Below the pieces are notes generated by a model. That model made no database searches. It saw nothing but the letters and a program-made list of their open reading frames with translations, and was not told where the DNA came from. Shown here one piece after another: positions 7,825 to 15,729 of a stretch of 64,000 nucleotides of DNA (the stretch's first letter is position 1; each line of letters starts with the position of its first letter). The stretch comes from Pseudarthrobacter sp. AL07 (GTDB taxonomy: Bacteria > Actinomycetota > Actinomycetes > Actinomycetales > Micrococcaceae). Both the position numbers and the translations under genes were made by a program. Location: NCBI RefSeq assembly GCF_029960665.1, contig NZ_JASBRB010000004.1:124001-188000 (forward strand), read 5' to 3'.

Positions 7825-8529
7825 ATGGCACGGAAATCATTGGTGGGCGTTGTTGCAGACGAGCTCCTGGACCGGATCATTGCCGGGGAATTTCCCGCCG
7901 GATCCAGCGTGCCCGGAGAGCTTGAGCTCAGCGCCAAACACGAGGTAAGCCGGATGACCGTGCGCGAGGCCATGAAAACCCTCGAGGCGCAGCGGATCCT
8001 CAGCGTGGAACGCGGCCGCGGCACGTTCGTAAACCCGCTAAACCGCTGGGCTTCGCTGGAAGCTGTGCTGCGCGCCGCGTCAGAGGGCCAGAACGAAGCC
8101 GCCGCCTCCGTGCAGCTGATTGAACTGCGCCGGATGCTGGAAACCGGGGCGTGTGAGCTCGCGGCCGCCCGGATCAGCGACACCGACGTCCAGGCGCTGT
8201 TCGTCCATGTAGCGGCGATGCGGGCCGCCCATGAGGTCAATGACGTGGCCGCCTTCGTGGAGGCTGACCTGGCATTCCATGACCTGATCCTGCGCGCCTC
8301 GGAGAACGTTTTTGTGGCGGTCCTTTTCGCGCCGCTGCACCGGGTGCTCGAAAAGCGCCGGGCCGAGACATCGGCCGTGCCCGCCATCCAGGAGCATGCA
8401 ATCGGGCACCACCAGAACATCGCCGAGGCACTGGAGTCGCGCGATCCGAGCCGGTCGCGGGAAGCCATGGACCTGCACATGCAACAGACCCTGGATGACC
8501 TCAAGAACCTGGTCCTCGAGGCGCCCTGA
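7825..8529 (+). CDS. GntR-family regulator, FadR subfamily
   Basis: This 234-aa protein has a winged-helix domain at residues 1-70 (DELLDRIIAGEFPAGSSVPG, ELSAKHEVSRMTVREAMKTL, VERGRGTFVNP). It is followed by an all-helical FCD ligand domain with the metal-binding pattern (ELRRMLETGACELAA at about 92; DLAFHDLILRASEN at about 148; EHAIGHHQNIAEALESRD at about 190). A good ribosome site (AGGGGG) precedes the ATG. It is divergent from the otnK operon and is the likely repressor, responding to a sugar acid or its phosphorylated intermediate. The two TGTCNGACA dyads between the genes are the likely binding sites. Confidence 0.9.
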   Translation: MARKSLVGVVADELLDRIIAGEFPAGSSVPGELELSAKHEVSRMTVREAMKTLEAQRILSVERGRGTFVNPLNRWASLEAVLRAASEGQNEAAASVQLIELRRMLETGACELAAARISDTDVQALFVHVAAMRAAHEVNDVAAFVEADLAFHDLILRASENVFVAVLFAPLHRVLEKRRAETSAVPAIQEHAIGHHQNIAEALESRDPSRSREAMDLHMQQTLDDLKNLVLEAP

Positions 8530-8634
8530 CCAGCATCCGCTCCGAAGTATTGGGTCTGGCCACACCTGAGAAGTGCCACTAGTGTTCAAGAACGGCCCGC
8601 AACCGGGAATCGAAGGCGATCACGAGGAGCGAAG

Positions 8635-8844
8635 TTGTCCAACCACACGTACAGCATTACTGAAATTGTCGGTACTTCCGAAGAAGGCGTGGACGCGGCA
8701 GTCCGCAACGGGATCGCCGAGGCCTCCAAGACCTTGCGCAACCTTGACTGGTTCGAAGTGAAGGAAATCCGCGGCCATCTCAAAGATGGCCAGGTTGCCG
8801 ACTGGCAGGTGCGGGTCAAGCTCGGTTTCCGCCACGAAGGCTGA
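8635..8844 (+). CDS. Dodecin family flavin-binding protein
   Basis: This 69-aa protein matches dodecin along its full length: YSITEIVGTSEEGVDAAVRN, then ASKTLRNLDWFEVKEIRGHL with the conserved Trp that stacks on flavin, then QVRVKLGFR. Dodecins form hollow dodecamers that store riboflavin or FMN, or CoA. The start is a TTG, preceded by GAGGAG 5-7 nt upstream. It is a single-gene unit between the GntR gene and a convergent regulator. Confidence 0.92.
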   Translation: MSNHTYSITEIVGTSEEGVDAAVRNGIAEASKTLRNLDWFEVKEIRGHLKDGQVADWQVRVKLGFRHEG

Positions 8845-8974
8845 CCTGCCTGGGTTTTCGGAGTGATGGCCGCGTCCTTTGGGCGCGGTCATCACTCTTT
8901 GGCTTCTGTTGGACGAGGCAACACCTGCGGTGCGCCTGGCTAGAATCAGCGTTGCCAGCAGACGTACAGACCGA

Positions 8975-9703
8975 TCAGCTTTCGGCGGTGGCCGGAGGGA
9001 GTACTTCCAAGTCCAGCGTCGTGCCCGGAGGGGCGACTGCGGAGCCGGTCCCGGCATTGAGGCCAAGACTCAGTAACGCCAAGGCGTCCGACGGCGGCGA
9101 GCCCGGTTTTGCGGAATACACCCTCAGGGTCTGGTCCGGATCGTCCTGAAGGACCAGGTGTTCAAAGTTCAGTTCCAGGTCGCCGACGGCGGGATGATGG
9201 AGCCGTATGCTGCCGGCGGATCGCGTGGCCACGCGGCGCCCTGCCCACCATTGCCGGAATTGCTCGCTGAGGACGGCGAGTTCGCCGACCAGCTGGTTGG
9301 CCTCCGGGTCGTTGGGGTGCCGGCCGACATCCACGCGGAGGGCTCCGGCCTCGTCCGCGGCCACTGTTTTCCAGGCGCGGAAGAGTTCCCGGGCACCGGG
9401 ATCGAGAACCAGCCATCGGGTCAGGTTGACCTCGTGCGCCGGCAGGTCCCGAAAATCCGTGAACAACAGGTAGGCCATGTGCGCGTGTTGGCCCGCATCC
9501 AGCCGGAGGGCTCGGGACACGGAGTCGAGCACAGAGCGCGACGGGTGGATGTTCCTCCCCTGCTCCAGGCGGATGTAGTAGTCCGTGCTGACACCTGCGA
9601 GCCGGGCCACCTCCTCACGCCGGAGGCCAGGAACGCGGCGCGCGCCGGAGGTGGCTTCCGCCCCCGCGTCTTCCGAGCTCGGCGCTCTGACCCATGCCCC
9701 CAT
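8975..9703 (-). CDS. XRE-family regulator with MmyB-like domain, internally shortened
   Basis: This 242-aa protein has an XRE helix-turn-helix at about residues 20-75 (RRVPGLRREEVARLAGVSTD, YYIRLEQGRNIHPS) and an MmyB-like ligand domain at the C-terminus (HHPAVGDLELNFEHLVLQDD; YSAKPGSPPSDALALLSL). Relative to the usual family order, roughly 50-60 residues between the HTH helices (ending about LDAGQHAHM) and the DLPAHEVNLTRWLVLDPGAR segment are absent. The N-terminal RARR...PEDAG stretch is also shortened. Part of the ligand pocket would therefore be missing while the frame stays open. It is divergent from an aldo/keto reductase gene with a dyad between them (9741-9757), so it may control that gene. 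Whether it is functional is unclear. Confidence 0.75.
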   Translation of the reverse strand: MGAWVRAPSSEDAGAEATSGARRVPGLRREEVARLAGVSTDYYIRLEQGRNIHPSRSVLDSVSRALRLDAGQHAHMAYLLFTDFRDLPAHEVNLTRWLVLDPGARELFRAWKTVAADEAGALRVDVGRHPNDPEANQLVGELAVLSEQFRQWWAGRRVATRSAGSIRLHHPAVGDLELNFEHLVLQDDPDQTLRVYSAKPGSPPSDALALLSLGLNAGTGSAVAPPGTTLDLEVLPPATAES

Positions 9704-9740
9704 TCTGCATCGTCCCGGCAGGCACTTCCTACGGCGAAGG

Positions 9741-9757
9741 TAGGACTGCCAGTCCTA
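9741..9757. promoter_or_regulatory. Perfect dyad between XRE regulator and aldo/keto reductase
   Basis: TAGGACT-GCC-AGTCCTA is a perfect 7-bp inverted repeat with a 3-bp spacer in the divergent promoter region. It is a candidate operator for the XRE regulator encoded on the left. Confidence 0.6.
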
Positions 9758-9894
9758 GGAAAAACAGGGATACGGTCAGGGCCTGGCTATCGGCGAGAAA
9801 GTACATAGGCTCGTACCGGAGCAATTCCCGAAAGCGGTTTCCGGCCGGACGTCCCGTGCCAGGAACCACCCTTCCGCATTATGAGGAGTCCCCC

Positions 9895-10716
9895 ATGTCA
9901 GAAATCACGCTGAACAACGGCATCACCATTCCCCAGCTCGGTTTCGGCGTATTCCAGGTCCCGCCGGAAGACACCCAGCGGATCGTCGAAGATGCTCTCG
10001 CCGCCGGCTACCGCCACATCGACACCGCCGCCGGCTACCGCAACGAAGCAGGTGTGGGAGCTGCCATCGCAGCCTCAGACATTCCGCGCGAGGAAATCTT
10101 TGTGACCACCAAGCTCCGCAACGGCGACCAGGGCCGGGCCCGGGACGCATTCCAGGACACCCGCGATGCACTGGGTCTCGACTTCGTGGACCTCTACCTC
10201 ATCCACTGGCCGGTTCCGTCGCAGGGCCTCTACGTCCAGGCATGGAAGGAACTGGAGGCCCTGCATAACGCCAAGGAGATCCGCGCCATCGGCGTCTCGA
10301 ACTTCCTCTCGGACCACCTGGACACCCTGCTCGAATCTTCGGACGTGGTACCGGCTGTGAACCAGATCGAGGTGCACCCTAGCTTCCAGCAGGCCGAACT
10401 TGCCGCCAAGAGCCGTGCCCTCGGGATTGCGGTGGAGGCCTACAGTCCGCTGGGCCAGGGCGGCGACCTCAACGGGAACGCCGTCACCGCTGTCGCCCAG
10501 GCTCACGACGCCACCACGGCGCAGGTGGTCCTGGCCTGGCACCTGGCCGCCGGCACCATCGTCATCCCCAAGTCTGTTAACCCGTCCCGTATCCGTGAAA
10601 ACCTCGCCGCCGCGTCCCTCACACTGTCCGACGACGAACTCGCCTCCATCACCGCCCTGGAGCGGGGCGCGCGCATCGGTGCCGATCCCGCCGTCGCCGC
10701 TTTCACGCAGCTGTAG
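9895..10716 (+). CDS. Aldo/keto reductase, 2,5-diketo-gluconate reductase type
   Basis: This 273-aa NADPH-dependent reductase has the AKR TIM-barrel signatures: GYRHIDTAAGYRNE (catalytic Asp and Tyr, about 42-55), LYLIHWPVPS (catalytic His about 104) and IPKSVNPSRIREN (cofactor site, about 228). The start is the ATG at 9895, with GAGGAG upstream; a longer open frame begins at 9694 but has no ribosome site and reads through promoter DNA. It is one of three aldo/keto reductases in this 3.3-kb stretch. Substrate unknown. Confidence 0.93.
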   Translation: MSEITLNNGITIPQLGFGVFQVPPEDTQRIVEDALAAGYRHIDTAAGYRNEAGVGAAIAASDIPREEIFVTTKLRNGDQGRARDAFQDTRDALGLDFVDLYLIHWPVPSQGLYVQAWKELEALHNAKEIRAIGVSNFLSDHLDTLLESSDVVPAVNQIEVHPSFQQAELAAKSRALGIAVEAYSPLGQGGDLNGNAVTAVAQAHDATTAQVVLAWHLAAGTIVIPKSVNPSRIRENLAAASLTLSDDELASITALERGARIGADPAVAAFTQL

Positions 10717-10803
10717 CAACCGGTGACCGAGCCTGCCGGCAGCGATTCAGGCAGGCCCGGTCACCGCATTCCGATAGGTCCATCAACCAACGAAGGATTC
10801 CCC

Positions 10804-11775
<972 letters not shown>

Positions 11776-11924
11776 ATCCATTGGATTCCACGCTTGGAGC
11801 TGTTCCGTGGCAGGACGGGTCAATACGTCTTCAGCCTCGGCGTACCAGAAGCCGCCCACCCGGCTGCCCATCATGGAATCCACGCCTCTAAAAAACCCTT
11901 TCTGGCAGTATTCGCGGGACAAAA

Positions 11925-12224
11925 TCGCCTGCGAAGACATTCTCCATCACCTCCGACGAATATCTGCCCTGGAACCAGGTTTACCGTTCGTTCGCCCGGG
12001 CAGCCGATGTCCCGGAGCCCGAGCTGGTCCATGTGGCCTCGGAAACCATCGCCGCGCACAGTGCGGAACTGGGGCCCAACCTGCTGGGCGACCGATCCCA
12101 CTCAGTGGTTTTCGACAACACCAAGATCAAGTCCCTGGTCCCGGGCTACACGGCCACGATTCCGTTCGCGGACGGGACCCGCGAGATCGTTGACTGGGGC
12201 GCCTCGAAGGCCTCGCTCCAGTAG
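11925..12224 (+). pseudogene. 3' fragment of an NAD-dependent epimerase/dehydratase gene
   Basis: From about 11930 one frame reads KTFSITSDEYLPWNQVYRSF, then ARAADVPEPELVHVASETIA, HSVVFDNTKIKSLVPGY and ATIPFADGTREIVDW. This is the C-terminal third of an extended-SDR epimerase-like protein. The Rossmann N-terminus and active site are missing. After EIVDW (about 12198) the sequence switches to the antisense of an unrelated gene fragment, so the natural end is lost too. An ATG at 12033 opens a 63-codon frame within it, but there is no reason to think it is a gene. Confidence 0.75.
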
Positions 12225-12394
12225 GCCGTCTCCTTGGCGATCCCGCCGTCCCGGAATTCGAAAATGAACACCGTTTCGTATTGCGGCCCGTTGTAGTCCA
12301 CCAGGCCGGCAACATCCTCCGGGCATTCGAGGGCAAGGAAAGCGAAAGCACGGCAGACTGTTGAAATGACTCTCTCACCGCTCATCATGCTCAA
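12199..12394 (-). pseudogene. Fragment of a SnoaL/NTF2-like protein gene
   Basis: The - strand reads FLALECPEDVAGLVDYNGPQ, YETVFIFEFRDGGIAKETAY and WSEAFEAPQ, the C-terminal core of a SnoaL-like (nuclear transport factor 2 family) protein. The frame then runs into epimerase antisense sequence (STISRVPSANG), so the true end is missing, and the N-terminal part looks incomplete as well. It overlaps the start of the next aldo/keto reductase gene. Confidence 0.6.
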
Positions 12395-13199
12395 TGACGG
12401 CTACAGCATCCCGCAGCTGGGACTCGGCACCTGGCCGCTCAACGACGAACAGGTGACTGCCGCCGTCGTACATGCCCTGGAAGCCGGGTACCGGCACATC
12501 GATACGGCAGTGAAATACGGCAATGAAGAAGGCGTTGGGAACGGTATCCGCGCGGCCGGACTGGACCGAAGCGAAATCTTCGTCACCACCAAGCTGGATG
12601 GCCAGTTCCAAGGCGAGAACCGCGCCGCGGCGGGGCTGGAGGGGTCGCTGACCCGCATGGGACTGGACTACGTGGACCTGCTGCTGATCCACTGGCCGCT
12701 CCCTGCGCGTGATGAATTCGTGTCGACGTGGAAAACGATCGAGCGGCTGCAGGCGGAGGGCAAAGTCCGGTCCATCGGCGTCTCCAACTTCAAGCCTGCA
12801 CACCTGGAACGGCTGCTGGCCGGAAGCGACGTTGTGCCTGCCGTGAACCAGATCCAGCTGAGCCCGGCGATTACCCGCCAGGCGGAACGGGAGTTCAATG
12901 CCGTGCACGGAATTGTCACCGAATCCTACAGTCCGCTGGGCGGTTCAGGGGCCAGCCTGCTGGGCGCCCCCCTGCTTGCGCAGCTGGGCGAAAAATACGA
13001 CAAGACGCCGGCTCAAATGGTGCTGCGCTGGCATATTGAGCAGGGACTTGTAGTCATTCCCAAATCGGGAAATCCCGAGCGGATGCAGGAAAACCTGGAC
13101 ATCTTCGACTTCGCCCTGGACCGGCAGGATCTCGCGGAACTTGCCATCCTGGACGAGGGGCCAGGCGCCGGCAACGATTCGGACACGACAGGGCACTGA
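12366..13199 (+). CDS. Aldo/keto reductase, 2,5-diketo-gluconate reductase type
   Basis: This 277-aa protein has the same fold and motifs as the gene at 9895: YRHIDTAVKYGNEEG (about 43), LLLIHWPLPARDE (about 105), SIGVSNFKPAHLERLL and VIPKSGNPERMQEN (about 226). It is complete despite starting inside a debris zone. The ATG at 12366 has only a weak ribosome site, and the promoter may have been altered by the neighbouring rearrangement. Confidence 0.9.
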   Translation: MTLSPLIMLNDGYSIPQLGLGTWPLNDEQVTAAVVHALEAGYRHIDTAVKYGNEEGVGNGIRAAGLDRSEIFVTTKLDGQFQGENRAAAGLEGSLTRMGLDYVDLLLIHWPLPARDEFVSTWKTIERLQAEGKVRSIGVSNFKPAHLERLLAGSDVVPAVNQIQLSPAITRQAEREFNAVHGIVTESYSPLGGSGASLLGAPLLAQLGEKYDKTPAQMVLRWHIEQGLVVIPKSGNPERMQENLDIFDFALDRQDLAELAILDEGPGAGNDSDTTGH

Positions 13200-13245
13200 G
13201 AGGGCCGGGAACATGCTTCTGGCGCGGATGCAGAGTGGCGAAAAG

Positions 13246-13265
13246 ATACTAAGCATGATTAGTAT
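13246..13265. promoter_or_regulatory. Near-perfect 20-bp dyad upstream of the GlsB-type gene
   Basis: ATACTAA-GCATGA-TTAGTAT is a 20-bp palindrome with one central mismatch. It lies about 70 bp before the start at 13334, which suits an operator or promoter-overlapping site. Confidence 0.5.
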
Positions 13266-13333
13266 TGAGGCAGAAGGATGAAGCGTGCCCGGGATCCGGG
13301 TACCTCCTTGATGTAGGAAGAAGGAATGAAAAA

Positions 13334-13600
13334 ATGGGTTTCTTTGCATTTTTGATTCTTGGCCTTATTGCCGGCGCCATCGCTAAGGCAATCCTTCCAG
13401 GCAAGCAGGGTGGCGGCTGGATCATCACCCTCATCCTGGGCGTCGTCGGCGCATTTCTGGGTGGCTGGCTTGGCGGAATGATTTTCGGTACCGGCCTGCA
13501 GGAGTTCTTCTCGCTGCAGACCTGGTTGCTCGCGATCGCCGGCTCGATCATCGTGCTGCTTGTTTACGGCATGATCACGAAGCGCAGCGTTCGCAGCTAA
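13334..13600 (+). CDS. GlsB/YeaQ/YmgE-family stress-response membrane protein
   Basis: This 88-aa protein has three hydrophobic helices with glycine-zipper pattern (FLILGLIAGAIAKAILPG; WIITLILGVVGAFLGGWLGG; LLAIAGSIIVLLVYG). This is the transglycosylase-associated/YeaQ family, small membrane proteins linked to general stress. The ATG at 13334 follows AGAAGGA by 8 nt; an upstream in-frame start lacks support. A strong terminator follows directly. Confidence 0.93.
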   Translation: MGFFAFLILGLIAGAIAKAILPGKQGGGWIITLILGVVGAFLGGWLGGMIFGTGLQEFFSLQTWLLAIAGSIIVLLVYGMITKRSVRS

Positions 13601-13620
13601 CTTCGTTACCGGCATGAACA

Positions 13621-13653
13621 CCGGCCCCGGGACCTCCCGGGGCCGGTTTTCTT
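13621..13653 (+). terminator. Rho-independent terminator after the GlsB-type gene
   Basis: CCGGCCCCGGG-ACCT-CCCGGGGCCGG is an 11-bp perfect stem with a 4-nt loop, followed by TTTTCTTT. Confidence 0.9.
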
Positions 13654-13706
13654 TCCCCGGCCACTCGGACCGGGGGCTGACCCTTCTCAACGAGCAGGAG
13701 TTCACA

Positions 13707-14141
13707 ATGAAATCAAAGCTTCTATTAGGTATTGGAATCGCGGCTGGTTACGTCCTGGGATCACGGTCCGGCCGGGCAGCGTACGACAAGCTCAAGGCCA
13801 GGGCTACGAGCATCTGGGACAGCAAGCCGGTCCAGGACAAAGTCAGTGCCGCCACGGAGGCCATCAAGGAGAAGGCTCCCGACGTGGCGGACCAGCTGGG
13901 TGAGGCCGCGCGCCGGGCGGGCACAGTCATCAGCTCCGCCGTCCACCATGAGGCCGCGTCGGGTATCACCAAGTCCAAAACGTCCGACGCCGGCACTTCG
14001 GCGGGTGAATCGATGAACCTGGGAACATCGGACGTCGAGTCCGACCCCGCGTTCAATGACAACGAGGGCCAGGACTGGTCCGGTGAAGGCGGCGCCACTA
14101 CTGCCGGCGCAGCAACGAACGTTGACCCTCGGCGGGAATGA
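13707..14141 (+). CDS. YtxH-like small protein with N-terminal membrane segment
   Basis: This 144-aa protein begins MKSKLLLGIGIAAGYVLGSR, a single Gly-rich membrane helix followed by SGRAAYDKLKARA. The YtxH-type remainder is an amphipathic helical stretch (SKPVQDKVSAATEAIKEKAP, DVADQLGEAARRAG) and an acidic, low-complexity tail. Homologues in Micrococcaceae are annotated as hypothetical or YtxH-domain stress proteins. AGGAG lies 7 nt before the ATG. Its position behind the GlsB-type gene suggests an envelope stress role, which is inference. Confidence 0.8.
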   Translation: MKSKLLLGIGIAAGYVLGSRSGRAAYDKLKARATSIWDSKPVQDKVSAATEAIKEKAPDVADQLGEAARRAGTVISSAVHHEAASGITKSKTSDAGTSAGESMNLGTSDVESDPAFNDNEGQDWSGEGGATTAGAATNVDPRRE

Positions 14142-14224
14142 TTCGGGATCGTTGCGGGGACATTACGCGGGATTCGCCGTGTGACACGGAAGCAACGTTG
14201 AAATTGTGCTAAAAATAGTCGTTG

Positions 14225-14260
14225 CTGGCCGCCGCGCTCCTTGGGGGACGCGGCGGCCAG
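14225..14260. terminator. Strong hairpin, possibly bidirectional terminator
   Basis: CTGGCCGCCGCG (14225-14236) and CGCGGCGGCCAG (14249-14260) form a perfect 12-bp stem with a 12-nt loop. On the - strand it is followed by CAACGACTATTTTT. It sits between the YtxH-like gene and the DM13 fragment. Confidence 0.6.
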
Positions 14261-14297
14261 AAGCGTCTCAGGCCAGGTAATGGCCACATGCCCTGAC

Positions 14298-14460
14298 TCA
14301 GGGGGCCAGCTCGGCAGCGCCGAACGACACGCTGAACTGAGCGCACCACAGGTCAACCGAGCGGTACTTCGACAGATCCACGTCGGCGGGTATCTGGTAA
14401 ACCTGATTGCCCAGATTTCCCTTGATCAGGCCGAGGTCGTAGTAATCAGCGGAGCCGGCG
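14298..14460 (-). pseudogene. 3' fragment of a DM13-domain protein gene
   Basis: The - strand reads DYYDLGLIKGNLGNQVYQIP, then ADVDLSKYRSVDLWCAQFSV and SFGAAELAP, then a stop. This is the conserved C-terminal half of a DM13 (electron-transfer/DOMON-like) domain. The upstream frame to 14540 is low-quality sequence without a signal peptide, so the gene has lost its 5' part. The border coincides with the inverted repeat at 14460-14489. Confidence 0.7.
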
Positions 14461-14489
14461 GTGAACCACCCGGCCCGGGATGGTTCACC
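14460..14489. repeat. Inverted repeat at the edge of the DM13 fragment
   Basis: GGTGAACCA (14460-14468) and TGGTTCACC (14481-14489) are perfect 9-bp inverted repeats around a GC-rich 12-nt loop. Its position at the gene break suggests a hairpin-mediated deletion or a REP-like element. Confidence 0.5.
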
Positions 14490-14615
14490 CCCACCACCCC
14501 AGCGCGAAAAGACGCTGCCATAACGCGAAAAGGCGGCCACAACACGGAATGCCGAGAGCGCAGCGCTAAAGGGCAGCCGCCACCGCAGGCACTGGTACCT
14601 GCCGGCGCACCGTTA

Positions 14616-15443
14616 CTAAGACCGGGCCCGTCCCACTACGACGGTGCCGTCCAGTTCTTCCGAACGGACAGTCCTCACCGCGAAGCCTGCATGTGCCAGG
14701 ATCGACGACGTCCGGGCGGCCTGCCGTTCGCTGGTTTCGATGAGGAGATTCCCGCCCGGCCGCAGCCATTCGTTGGCCTCCGCAGCGACGCGGCGGTGGA
14801 ACTCGAGTCCGTCAGCGCCGCCGTCGAGCGACCATAAGGGTTCGTGCTCGCGCGCCTCGTGCGGCATGGAATCTATGGCGCCGGTGGGGACGTAGGGGGC
14901 GTTGACGGCCAGAACACTGATCCGGCCCTGGATGGTGGGCGGCAGTGCCTCGAACAGGTCGCCCTGGTGGACGTCACCACCCGCACGGTCAAGGTTCCGG
15001 CGGGCGCAGGCCACCGCGGCCGGGTCAATGTCCGCCGCATGGAGTTCCAGGCCAGCAATCCGGGAGGCGATGGCAGCACCCACGGCACCCGACCCGCAAC
15101 AAAGGTCCACAACTACGGCGGGCTCCGAACCATCCAGGCACTCCCGCATCCGGTCCGCCGAGAGCAGGGTTGCGGCCTCGTTCACCAAGAGCCCGGTCCG
15201 GCGGCGCGGTACAAAAACCCCGGCATCGAGCTCAACCTGGAGACCGCAGAACTCTGCCCAGCCGAGGATGTGCTCCAGTGGATACCCGGCAATGCGCTTT
15301 CGGACCGCCGAAGCGATCTGGGCCGGATCGGACATTGCGGCCAGGAGAAGCTGGGCTTCCTCCTCCGCAAAGACGCACCCCGCCGAGCGAAGCTGCTCAG
15401 CGATCCCCAAAAGGGACTCAACGTGAAGGTCAGTGGCTGACAT
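14616..15443 (-). CDS. PrmC-like putative protein N5-glutamine methyltransferase
   Basis: This 275-aa SAM-dependent methyltransferase has a PrmC/HemK-type N-terminal helical region (residues 1-75, RKRIAGYPLEHILGWAEFCG) and a Rossmann domain with VVDLCCGSGAVGAAIASR (motif I, about 117) and VLAVNAPYVP in place of the usual NPPY (about 180). Actinobacteria carry this shorter paralogue besides true PrmC. The ATG at 15443 has GAAGG 7 nt upstream. The target is unknown; release-factor Gln methylation is the family activity but is not certain here because of the NAPY motif. Confidence 0.85.
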   Translation of the reverse strand: MSATDLHVESLLGIAEQLRSAGCVFAEEEAQLLLAAMSDPAQIASAVRKRIAGYPLEHILGWAEFCGLQVELDAGVFVPRRRTGLLVNEAATLLSADRMRECLDGSEPAVVVDLCCGSGAVGAAIASRIAGLELHAADIDPAAVACARRNLDRAGGDVHQGDLFEALPPTIQGRISVLAVNAPYVPTGAIDSMPHEAREHEPLWSLDGGADGLEFHRRVAAEANEWLRPGGNLLIETSERQAARTSSILAHAGFAVRTVRSEELDGTVVVGRARS

Positions 15444-15499
15444 GGGTACACCTTCCGCGAGCTGAGGGGCTCCGGGCACCATCGCCCGCCTCTGAATGT

Positions 15500-15725
15500 A
15501 CGCCAAGCTTGGCTCCGGCGGCATGTCTAAAAAGCACCTGCGACCAGGCCCAGTTGACGCTGGTCCCGGCAACGCTGGTGTGGAAGCTGTCCGTGCCGGA
15601 CCTGCCGGCCGGCACGGACGAGTTCATGGCTACGGCCCGGTCCCAGCCGATGTCGATGCGCCGGCTTTCCAGGCCCGGAAGGTCAACCGCCTCCGCAAGA
15701 TAGCCGGCGACGAGTACTGGCCCGG
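15500..15725 (-). other. Gap with a possible coding remnant
   Basis: Between the methyltransferase and MalQ the - strand reads GPVLVAGYLAEAVDLPGLES and RRIDIGWDRAVAM with high-GC third positions. The reading continues without a stop into the methyltransferase leader. I do not recognise a family. It may be a gene remnant or chance. Confidence 0.25.
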
Positions 15726-15729
15726 TCGG

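Noticed and set aside
11776..11925. Near-palindrome GTGAATCC-ATT-GGATTCCAC after the second aldo/keto reductase
   Set aside because: One arm has a missing base and the site lies in gene debris, so no role could be supported.
12033..12224. A 63-aa gene
   Set aside because: The frame is the tail of an epimerase whose upstream homology continues without a start, so it is debris rather than a gene.
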